A stretch of 11,021 nt of DNA from Actinomycetes bacterium (GTDB lineage Bacteria > Actinomycetota > Acidimicrobiia > Acidimicrobiales > Palsa-688), in contig JAJZYO010000043.1 in NCBI GenBank assembly GCA_021798075.1, forward strand, positions 1 through 11,021, read 5' to 3'. Under the pieces are notes generated by a model, which did not search any database, was not told where the DNA came from, and was given only the letters and a program-made list of their open reading frames with translations. A program made the position numbers and the translations under genes. Below, one piece after another: positions 5,385 to 11,021 of this stretch. Numbering within the stretch: the first letter of the stretch is position 1; the number at the start of each line of letters is the position of its first letter.

Positions 5385-8224
5385 GACGTCGGGACGGAAG
5401 TGCTCGTGGTGGAACTGGTGGTAGTAGTCGTAGTCGTAGTCGTCGGCGCAGTCGTCGTCGGCGCAGTCGTAGCCGTGGTGCCCGTTGTGGTGGAACCGGT
5501 CGTTGTCGGCGCAGTCGTCGTCGGCGCAGTCGTCGTCGGCGCGGTAGTCGTGGGCGCGGTCGTCGTGGGCGCGGTAGTCGTGGGCGCGGTCGTCGTCGGC
5601 GCGGTCGTCGTCGGCGCGGTAGTCGTGGGCGCGGTAGTCGTGGGCGGTGTAGAGCTAGTCGTGTTGGGGATGGGCACGGCCGGCGGCGTTGCCTGGTGCG
5701 TTGTAGTGGGGCTGGGGGCAGTAGTCGAAGTGGGCGTCGCGGCGGTCGCCGCTGTTGTGGTCGAGCCAGCCCGCGATGTCGTAGTGGAGGGAGCACGTGT
5801 CGCCGGTGGGCCGGTCGTGGTCGGCTCAGGTCGGGACGTGGGTTTGGTACTGGTACTGGTACTGGGTGTAGGTGTGGGTGTGGCCCGTGGCAGCGTTGTG
5901 GTGGGGCGCGCTGGGGAAGTCGGCTTTTTGGGGGGGGCGTTGGTCGTCGTAGTCGTCGAGGAGGCCGGCTTAGTTACAACCTGGTCATAGCGGAGCCGCT
6001 CTCCCGCGCTCAGGGTTACGACGGCGGCTATCGGGATGGTGCCGGGACGAGCGAAGCTCAGGGTATAGGTACCAGGTGCTACGCCGTCCACCTCGTATGC
6101 GCCGGGCTGGGGGATATTTGCCGAAGTGACCGTGTAGCTCGTCGTGCCCGACGCAAGGGACACCGTGACCTGGCCGACACCGTTGCCGGACGCGTCGTCG
6201 ACCGTCCCGTAGACGACGGCCGTCGCGAGTTGCATCGTCACGTCGAGCGGGTCGGCGTACGAGATGGCGGCGTGGCGCGCTCCCCCACTCGGTGGCGGTG
6301 CGCCGAGGACCACCTGGCGCGTGACGGTCTGGAGGCCGGGACGTGAGAAGGTCACCTGGTAGGTGCCGGGTACCGCGAGACCGTTTAGTTGGTAGCTGCC
6401 GAGCGCCAGAGGAGCTGAGCCATCGTGGCTCGGGATGCTCCCGGCTTTGCCACCTGCACCCTTGCCGGCGATGACGCTCACGGTTGTGGTTGAGATGGAG
6501 AGCTGGCCGTCGGTGACCGTAACGTTGACACCTCCGGCAGGGCCGCCGCCAGCGAGGCCGACTTTTCCACTGATGCTCCCGGTTGCCGGGATGAGGACGA
6601 CGGACTGGCCCCGGAAGTGCTCGCCCTTTTTTAGCTGGACCGTCACCGTCTGGCTCGCGTAGCCGGGCGCAGTGACCACGATGGTGAAGGTCCCGGGGGT
6701 CGGAAGGTTGCGGAGCACGAACGTTCCAACCCTGCCTCGGGACAATGAGACCGTCGAGGAGGTGATCGGGCCGCCGGCAGTTGCTGCCGTAGCGCTCACC
6801 GTCACGCTCCCGAGCGGCCCGGAGGTCGACGAGACCTTGCCGGCGATACTGCCGTCGCCGGGCTGTAGGAAAAGGGTCACTCCGGTGTCGTTTTCCCCGC
6901 TCGCGAGCGTGACGCGCTCGTTTGTGGCCGCGTAGCCGGGTTTGGTCACTACCAGCTCGTAGCTTGCGGGCGTGGGAACGTTGGCAAGGACGAAATTGCC
7001 CGCCGCGTCGGTCGATGTCCAGCTAACCGTGGCTGGCTGTGGCCCGCCGCTTTCGACCCGCACCGTCGCCGCGCCCGGCGATGGCCCGCTTACCACTCCC
7101 GAGATCGTGGCCGGAAGGCCGAAGACGGTGGCGTCGATACCCGACAGCGTTTGCCTCGAAGAGACAACGACCGGGCTGGCACCGCCGGGCGTCGAGCTGT
7201 CGGGGTACCAAAGGGGCGAAAACCCAGCACCCTGGAACTCGACCTTGTAGGGGCCCGGCGCCAAGCCGGCGAAACTGTAGTGCCCTTGCTGGTTGGTCGC
7301 CGCTGACGCGAGCGGCATGGTCAAGTCCGCCGCCTCGTAGAGGTCGACGGTCACGCCGCCGACCCCCTGGGACGACGCCAGGGTTATGTCACCAGCGAGC
7401 GAGCCGGCGCCGGTCCCGCCCGAAGCCCCGGACTGCGCGCTGGTGCTCGCCTGGAGAGCCTGCATCACCGCGTTGGAATCGTTGGCCGATGCAGTACCGA
7501 GCTGGGAAAGCGTAACGGTGAGGACGGCGGCGAACACCGTCGCCGCGGCCAAGAACCCGATGAGCGCCAGGTGCCCGCGCGTGAGCCAGGGCCTTTGCAC
7601 GAACGACCCGAAGCTTTGGGCACTCGTGCCGTTTCGCGCCCCGCCCACGACTTGGACCGAGAGCGGCCTCACCTTGGGGCTGCCGACCCATGGGCGAGCG
7701 GCTGAAAGCCCGATCTTGACGGCCTTCGTGTCCCCTGGGTCGAGGTGGAGCACGGGTGGCCAAAACGTGAAGCCCACTTTGGCCTCGTCATCTGTAGCTG
7801 CAAGTTCGACGTCTTCGGTCGTGTTGCCGGCGTTGGCCACGAGGGCGACGAGAGAGGCCCGCCTGCCCGCCGAGACGCTCGCAGGGTCGAGCTTCAAGCT
7901 GATGGCCGGCTGGGCGGGCACCTCCAAGTCGAGGTCCACGATCTGGGCCGACCAGGGGGCGGTCAGCTCCTTCACTTCGACGCTCACACGTCGCGAGCCT
8001 GCTGGCGAACCCTTGGGGAAATTGACTGCCAGTAAGGCGGTGCCCGTCGACGCGGGGAAGAGGGAGAGCTTCTCCTTGTCCAAGCGTGCCCATTGGCTGT
8101 CCGCCCCTAGGACCCGCAGGCTGTGACCGCTGATCAGTTCTTCGGTGTTGAAGACCTGGATCGTGAAAACGACGGCTTGACCGGGAGTCGCCGTGGCAGA
8201 ACGCGGGCTCGCCTCCACCCTCAC
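5381..8224 (-). CDS. Large membrane protein: Ig-like domains, TM helix, carboxypeptidase-regulatory-like repeats, Thr/Pro stalk
   Basis: 947 aa. Residues 5-102 and 106-195 are two Ig-like segments (VVFTIQVFNTEEL; SLVALVANAGNTTEDVEL). FVQRPWL (208-214) and TRGH lead into a membrane helix (about 218-240) followed by an acidic/Ser-rich linker. Positive residues on the N-terminal side suggest the Ig half is inside and the rest outside. Five beta-sandwich repeats (about 275-750) follow, each ending in a 'G.Y....L..PG.Y.L.F..PGY' pattern; the first carries the 'PLWYPDSST' signature seen in secreted actinobacterial repeat proteins. Residues 753-947 are a Thr/Pro/Ser stalk, likely O-glycosylated in the wall zone, with no LPXTG sorting signal. 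GTG at 8224 has GGAAGG 8 nt upstream; no earlier ATG or GTG was found in the stretch of this frame read upstream. Not an enzyme by sequence; an envelope-spanning partner of the CIS is inferred. Confidence 0.85.
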   Translation of the reverse strand: MRVEASPRSATATPGQAVVFTIQVFNTEELISGHSLRVLGADSQWARLDKEKLSLFPASTGTALLAVNFPKGSPAGSRRVSVEVKELTAPWSAQIVDLDLEVPAQPAISLKLDPASVSAGRRASLVALVANAGNTTEDVELAATDDEAKVGFTFWPPVLHLDPGDTKAVKIGLSAARPWVGSPKVRPLSVQVVGGARNGTSAQSFGSFVQRPWLTRGHLALIGFLAAATVFAAVLTVTLSQLGTASANDSNAVMQALQASTSAQSGASGGTGAGSLAGDITLASSQGVGGVTVDLYEAADLTMPLASAATNQQGHYSFAGLAPGPYKVEFQGAGFSPLWYPDSSTPGGASPVVVSSRQTLSGIDATVFGLPATISGVVSGPSPGAATVRVESGGPQPATVSWTSTDAAGNFVLANVPTPASYELVVTKPGYAATNERVTLASGENDTGVTLFLQPGDGSIAGKVSSTSGPLGSVTVSATAATAGGPITSSTVSLSRGRVGTFVLRNLPTPGTFTIVVTAPGYASQTVTVQLKKGEHFRGQSVVLIPATGSISGKVGLAGGGPAGGVNVTVTDGQLSISTTTVSVIAGKGAGGKAGSIPSHDGSAPLALGSYQLNGLAVPGTYQVTFSRPGLQTVTRQVVLGAPPPSGGARHAAISYADPLDVTMQLATAVVYGTVDDASGNGVGQVTVSLASGTTSYTVTSANIPQPGAYEVDGVAPGTYTLSFARPGTIPIAAVVTLSAGERLRYDQVVTKPASSTTTTTNAPPKKPTSPARPTTTLPRATPTPTPSTSTSTKPTSRPEPTTTGPPATRAPSTTTSRAGSTTTAATAATPTSTTAPSPTTTHQATPPAVPIPNTTSSTPPTTTAPTTTAPTTTAPTTTAPTTTAPTTTAPTTTAPTTTAPTTTAPTTTGSTTTGTTATTAPTTTAPTTTTTTTTTSSTTSTSVPTS
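5384..5968 (-). other. Low-complexity Thr/Pro/Ser stalk coding region
   Basis: Encodes residues 753-947 of the 947-aa protein. It is almost only Thr, Pro, Ser and Ala, with scattered Lys/Arg near its start (TNAPPKKPTSPARPTTTLPR). Mucin-like composition of this kind usually marks an extended cell-wall-spanning stalk. On the plus strand it gives a long Val-rich open frame, which is an artefact. Confidence 0.8.
5495..5644 (-). repeat. 15-bp tandem array, ten PTTTA/PTTTG units
   Basis: Ten consecutive 5-residue units (nine PTTTA, the last PTTTG; residues 861-910), so 10 x 15 bp. Two more partial copies follow after a short break (residues 921-930). Copies are near-identical in DNA, differing mainly at third positions (GTAGTCGTGGGCGCG versus GTCGTCGTCGGCGCA on the plus strand). 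This suggests recent slippage or recombination, and copy number may vary between strains. Confidence 0.9.
5975..7402 (-). repeat. Five carboxypeptidase-regulatory-like protein repeats (947-aa protein)
   Basis: Residues about 275-366, 370-456, 457-546, 547-667 and 668-750. Units begin '(S)I.G.V....G...GVTV' and close with 'LPTPGTFTIVVTAPGYASQTV' or close variants. They are diverged as DNA, so this is an old duplication, unlike the stalk array. Unit 4 holds a longer Gly/Lys/Ser loop (585-610). Boundaries are approximate. Confidence 0.75.
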
Positions 8225-8295
8225 GGTCGGCGCCTTCCATAACTGGCACCGGCCGAGTGCAGCTTCCGAGGGTCGTGGCAGCAGGCGTAGGTCAT
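8221..8295 (-). CDS. 24-codon ORF linking the two large membrane-protein genes
   Basis: ATG (8295-8293) overlaps the TGA of the 764-aa gene (ATGA), and its TGA (8223-8221) overlaps the GTG of the 947-aa gene (GTGA). AGGA lies about 7 nt before the ATG. The peptide starts MTYACCHDP and ends YGRRRP, with no known motif. It could serve to carry terminating ribosomes across a 67-nt gap and reinitiate on the next gene; it may equally be chance. No family recognised. Confidence 0.35.
   Translation of the reverse strand: MTYACCHDPRKLHSAGASYGRRRP
8233..8238 (-). promoter_or_regulatory. Ribosome binding site of the 947-aa gene
   Basis: GGAAGG on the minus strand, 8 nt before GTG 8224. It decides the start, since no ATG or GTG was found in the stretch of this frame read upstream and the Ig-like domain begins right after the GTG. 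Confidence 0.65.
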
Positions 8296-10586
8296 GGCCG
8301 GGTCCTGAGGGACACGTCCTGGCGGCTAACTTTGCCGGGGCGCAGCTGGACGAGGGCGGTCTCGCTCGTGTAGCCGGGAAGGGAAAAGGTGACCGAATAG
8401 GTGCCCGCCGACAGCTCGGCGAGGGAGTAATTGCCCTCAGGCGTAGTCGTCGTCTGGACCGTGGTGGGCCCGTCGGTGATGACCACGTTGACGCCCGCCA
8501 AGTCCCCCCCTGTCCTCGCGTTTACGACACGGCCGGAGATCTGGCCGAGGGCGCCCGGCAGGGTGACGTCGACCCCTCTTGCGAGGCCTCTGGAACCGAG
8601 CGCTACCCCCACCGTCTCGCTCGCGTAGCCTGGACGGGAGAAGGTGAGCGCGTAGGTCCCGGGGGTTGGCAAACCAGAAAGGGTGTAAGTGCCGACGTAT
8701 CCTGCTGTCAACGTCTCCGTGGTGACAGGGTTGGCCTGGCCCCCGACCGTGACTGCGACGCCGCCGAGTGGCTGACCGTTGGGGCCAAACACGCGCCCCG
8801 AGACGGTACCCGCGCCGCCTGCCAAGGCCACGTGCAGTTTCGTGATCGCACGACCAGGGCCGAGGTCCACAGCCTCTGTGTCGGTGCCATAGCCGGCCTT
8901 GGTGAAGGTAAGTAGGTAAGTTGCGGGGGTCGGTAGGCCGGTCAAGGAGAACGTGCCAACGGGCCCGGCCGTCGGAGTGATCGCACTGAAGCTGTTGCCG
9001 CCAGCGCTCGCGCTCACGTTCACGCCTCCGAGGGGCTTGCCACCGTCGCTCACGGTGCCCTCGATCTTCCCCGCGTTGGCTTGAAGCTGGACAGTGTTGG
9101 CGACGGCGGCCTGGCCGCCACCCACGTAGACCTGTTCAGAGGCCTGCAGGAATTGGCGTGAGCGGAACGTGAGCTCGTAGGTGGCCGGTGAGGCGAGGTG
9201 CGCGAAGCTGAACGTCCCGCTGGCGCCAGCCCTGGCGGAAAGGGCGTGACCTGCATGGCCCCGGGCGATGGCACCGTAGCTGCCCCCCTGGGCGGGCGAA
9301 GTCGCGCTTGGGGGGACAGCGCTCACGGCGACGGCCGTCACCTGCACCGGTGGCGACGGGAGCTCGCCGGTCATGACCTGGCCCTTGATGCTGCCGGGAA
9401 GGCCGTGGACGACGACGTCCACGTTTTGCAGCGTGCTTTCTGCGCCGACTTCGACGACTCGCGCGGCCCGCTCCCTGGAGGCACCGCCGTACCAGATGGT
9501 CTTGAAGCCCGGGGCGCTGAAAGAAACCTTGTAGTGCCCGGGGAACAGGCCGGCGACTTGATAGGAGCCGTTCGCCTGCGTGGCGGCCGTGGCCGGTGCG
9601 CCGCCGCCCGGGCCGAGCTCCACCGCCTGGACCGTGAGCCTGCCGACGCCGCCTGGTTGGCCCGGAGACGTGACCGTGCCGCTTATCGATCCAGCGGCAC
9701 CGAGCGGGGCGAAGTCCTTCGGCGCGAAGCCCGCGACGGGCGCGCCACCGCCGGCTCGAGACGGGCCCGAGGAAAGGGGCGCGAAGAACGAGAGGGGTGC
9801 CGACTTGGCGAGGGGCTGTTCGGCGAGCACTGACTTCAGGCCGAAGGAGAAGATGGCGGCCCAAAGCACGACGATGGCCGCGAGGATGCAGGCCGTCGCG
9901 AGGCCGCGCGACACCCTTGGGTGCTGGGTGTAGGTTGCCTGGGCCTCTCGAGAGATAGCTGTGACCCTGGCGCCGACCCGTGCGTCCCGTGGTGGGGCAC
10001 CAGCCACGTTGGCCGAGACGCTGACCTGGCGGGCGCGTTCAGAGCCGAAGAGCTGTCGCGGAGCCCGGACGTTGAGCGTGGCCTCGCCCACGGCCCCGGG
10101 CTTTACGAAGAGCTTGCCCGGATGGAACGAGAGGTGGAGGGCGCGCTCTGGATCGGTTGCCGAGAGCGATACCTCGAGCGCGATGTTGCCCTCGTTCGCG
10201 CAATGGACCGCGAAGCTGCCTTTGCGGTGCCCGCGCCTCGTCGATGGCGTTAGCGTCAAGGAGGCACATACCGCAGCTGCGACGTCGATTTGGACCGGGC
10301 GCTCGATGCCGTCTTCGGGTAGCACGGCCGAGCGGAGATGGACGGTGGCTTGGTGGCGGCCGGCGGGGAAGTCCTTTGGCAGCACGACACGCAGGCTCAA
10401 GGTGCCGCTCGTACCAGGGAAGAGCGAGAGCGAAGCCGGGGTGCTGGAGACCGTTGCCCCGGGCAGCCCTCCAACCGTGGCCGAGATGGCGTCGATTACC
10501 GGAGATGTATTTGCGAGACCGACGCAAAGTACGAACGGCTGCGCCGGCGAAGCCGTGAGCTCGCTTTGGTCCAGGTCTGCGCGCAC
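8292..10586 (-). CDS. Large membrane protein: Ig-like domains, TM helix, carboxypeptidase-regulatory-like repeats
   Basis: 764 aa, paralogue of the 947-aa protein. Residues 5-103 and 107-210 are two Ig-like segments (FVLCVGLANTSPV; GSFAVHCANEGNIALEVSLS), with 'LFPGTSGTLSLRVVLP' closely matching 'LFPASTGTALLAVNFP' in the paralogue. YTQHPRV (219-225) takes the place of FVQRPWL, then one membrane helix (about 228-249) and a Ser/Pro/Ala linker. Five repeats follow (about 298-762); the first has FKTIWYGGAS, typical of secreted repeat proteins, and units 3-5 close in variants of 'LPTPGTYALTFSRPGYASETV'. No Thr stalk and no sorting signal. GTG at 10586 lies 12 nt after the stop of the DUF4255 gene, with GGGG about 9 nt upstream, so it is probably co-translated with it. 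No signal peptide: N-in, C-out predicted. Function unknown; position suggests a partner of the sheath terminator. Confidence 0.85.
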   Translation of the reverse strand: MRADLDQSELTASPAQPFVLCVGLANTSPVIDAISATVGGLPGATVSSTPASLSLFPGTSGTLSLRVVLPKDFPAGRHQATVHLRSAVLPEDGIERPVQIDVAAAVCASLTLTPSTRRGHRKGSFAVHCANEGNIALEVSLSATDPERALHLSFHPGKLFVKPGAVGEATLNVRAPRQLFGSERARQVSVSANVAGAPPRDARVGARVTAISREAQATYTQHPRVSRGLATACILAAIVVLWAAIFSFGLKSVLAEQPLAKSAPLSFFAPLSSGPSRAGGGAPVAGFAPKDFAPLGAAGSISGTVTSPGQPGGVGRLTVQAVELGPGGGAPATAATQANGSYQVAGLFPGHYKVSFSAPGFKTIWYGGASRERAARVVEVGAESTLQNVDVVVHGLPGSIKGQVMTGELPSPPVQVTAVAVSAVPPSATSPAQGGSYGAIARGHAGHALSARAGASGTFSFAHLASPATYELTFRSRQFLQASEQVYVGGGQAAVANTVQLQANAGKIEGTVSDGGKPLGGVNVSASAGGNSFSAITPTAGPVGTFSLTGLPTPATYLLTFTKAGYGTDTEAVDLGPGRAITKLHVALAGGAGTVSGRVFGPNGQPLGGVAVTVGGQANPVTTETLTAGYVGTYTLSGLPTPGTYALTFSRPGYASETVGVALGSRGLARGVDVTLPGALGQISGRVVNARTGGDLAGVNVVITDGPTTVQTTTTPEGNYSLAELSAGTYSVTFSLPGYTSETALVQLRPGKVSRQDVSLRTRP
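8301..9695 (-). repeat. Five carboxypeptidase-regulatory-like protein repeats (764-aa protein)
   Basis: Residues about 298-395, 398-503, 505-590, 593-678 and 680-762. Units 3 and 4 are most alike (TAGPVGTFSLTGLPTPATY and TAGYVGTYTLSGLPTPGTY) and also resemble units 2-3 of the 947-aa protein, so repeats were duplicated within and between the two genes. Transthyretin-like beta-sandwich fold predicted from the family. Boundaries approximate. Confidence 0.75.
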
Positions 10587-10598
10587 GCCAGGTTGCCC

Positions 10599-11021
10599 CT
10601 AGTCGCCACCGGGTTGCAGCGAAGTGCCGGGCGCGGGGGCCCGCCCTTCCATCGTGAGGGCCCCGTTGCTCCTCCGGCGGCGGAGCAACGCTAGGTCGCC
10701 TGCCTCTCGCTCCTTGTCCTTCGGGGGCCAGGTTTCCCCTTCCCGGAGCAGCGGTTTCGCCGCCACTGATACGGATTCGGCCGGTGGGGCGGCGGGAAGC
10801 CACTCGAACACCGCGACCGGGAGGGTCACCACCACCTGCAGGCCCGGCTTGAGCTGCCCGTCGAGCGAGGACCAGAACTCCCCCGGGACGCGCGCTTCTT
10901 CGTTGGCAAGCGCGAGCCTCACGAACGGCGCGCCCGCGAGGGCGGAAGGCATCACGCTTCCGGGGAAGGTCGAGTTGGACAGGACGCACCGAAGGACGCT
11001 GCCGAGCAGTTGGTGCTCGTC
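10599..11021 (-). CDS. DUF4255 protein (Afp16/Pvc16-like sheath/tube terminator), C-terminal part
   Basis: Open from the window edge to TAG at 10601-10599, 140 codons visible; the start lies outside. The first visible residues, DEHQLLGSVLRCVLSN, match the helix 'EEHRLLG.VL..L' of DUF4255. LALANEEARVPGEFWSSLDG and LKPGLQVVVTLPV follow, also hallmark segments ('W.aLg..lkP.l.l.vtvpl'). Proteins of this family (Afp16, Pvc16) cap the tube and sheath at the end opposite the baseplate and set particle length. The last 55 residues or so (AAKPLLREGETWPPKD, LLRRRRSNG) are charged and probably flexible. The frame is the same as that of the downstream 764-aa gene. An upstream-looking GTG at 10955 is internal. 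Confidence 0.88.
   Translation of the reverse strand, partial: DEHQLLGSVLRCVLSNSTFPGSVMPSALAGAPFVRLALANEEARVPGEFWSSLDGQLKPGLQVVVTLPVAVFEWLPAAPPAESVSVAAKPLLREGETWPPKDKEREAGDLALLRRRRSNGALTMEGRAPAPGTSLQPGGD
10664..10690 (-). other. Strong RNA hairpin within the 3' part of the DUF4255 gene
   Basis: CGTTGCTCC (10664-10672) is a perfect inverted repeat of GGAGCAACG (10682-10690), 9-bp stem and 9-nt loop. It lies about 63 nt before the DUF4255 stop and codes for part of LLRRRRSNG. There is no T tract. It could slow polymerase, set relative expression or protect mRNA ends; it may also be chance in GC-rich DNA. Confidence 0.45.

Noticed and set aside
5495..5644. CRISPR-like periodic repeats
   Set aside because: 15-bp units are contiguous with no spacers and encode PTTTA in frame, so this is a protein tandem repeat.
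5400..5990. Plus-strand open frame encoding a Val-rich protein
   Set aside because: It is the antisense of the Thr/Pro stalk (Thr codons read backwards give Val-rich runs). The minus-strand frame continues a long, domain-bearing protein.
6669..6707. LPTPGT in the repeats as a sortase signal
   Set aside because: It is not LPXTG, it recurs at the same place in several repeats of both proteins, and no hydrophobic helix or basic tail follows.
9198..9833. Plus-strand open frame of about 210 codons opposite the 764-aa gene
   Set aside because: No recognisable domain, biased composition, and fully antisense to conserved repeat domains.
10584..10586. N-terminal signal peptides on the Ig-TM proteins
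   Set aside because: All three start directly with polar or Ig-like sequence. The only hydrophobic helix is internal, after about 220-260 residues.

Overview
The window comes from a GC-rich bacterium, most likely an actinobacterium. GTG starts are frequent, genes overlap by 4 bp (GTGA/ATGA), Ala/Pro/Arg-rich linkers are common, and one surface protein ends in a Thr-Pro stalk. Acidimicrobiia or a related lineage is a guess from style only. The window is part of a contractile injection system (CIS; phage-tail-like particle, eCIS/PVC/Afp family) locus. It holds two gene blocks that run towards each other.

Plus-strand block (1-4423). In order: the last codons of a spike (VgrG/gpV-like) protein, a gp25-like baseplate wedge protein, a large baseplate J-type protein (TIGR02243-like), a tail protein I-type protein (TIGR02242-like), a small double zinc-ribbon protein with a C-terminal membrane helix, and a short DUF4157 (eCIS core) protein carrying HELAH. 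The genes are packed with 0-26 bp gaps or 4-bp overlaps, so this looks like one operon that builds the baseplate and adds accessory parts. No PAAR tip gene lies between the gp25 and J genes, and no tail-fibre gene follows tail protein I. The zinc-ribbon membrane protein sits where a fibre gene might be expected.

Minus-strand block (11021-4386, read right to left). It starts with the C-terminal part of a DUF4255 protein (Afp16/Pvc16-like sheath/tube terminator). Three paralogous membrane proteins of 764, 947 and 332 aa follow. Each has an N-terminal half of two Ig-like beta-sandwich segments, a juxtamembrane motif (FVQRPWL in two, a diverged form in the third) and one transmembrane helix. The two large ones then carry about five carboxypeptidase-regulatory-like repeats each, and the 947-aa protein ends in a Thr/Pro stalk with a 10-unit PTTTA array. 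A 24-codon ORF is wedged between the two large genes with 4-bp overlaps at both ends.

The two blocks overlap tail to tail by 38 bp, and two hairpins lie at or just beyond the junction. The working hypothesis is a CIS held at the producer's own cell envelope. Particle parts would meet cytosolic Ig-like domains and/or the zinc-ribbon protein, while the repeats and stalk project through the cell wall. The domain calls are well supported by visible motifs; the docking model is inference. No RNA genes, insertion sequences, CRISPR arrays or convincing promoters were found. Promoters of both operons probably lie outside the window.
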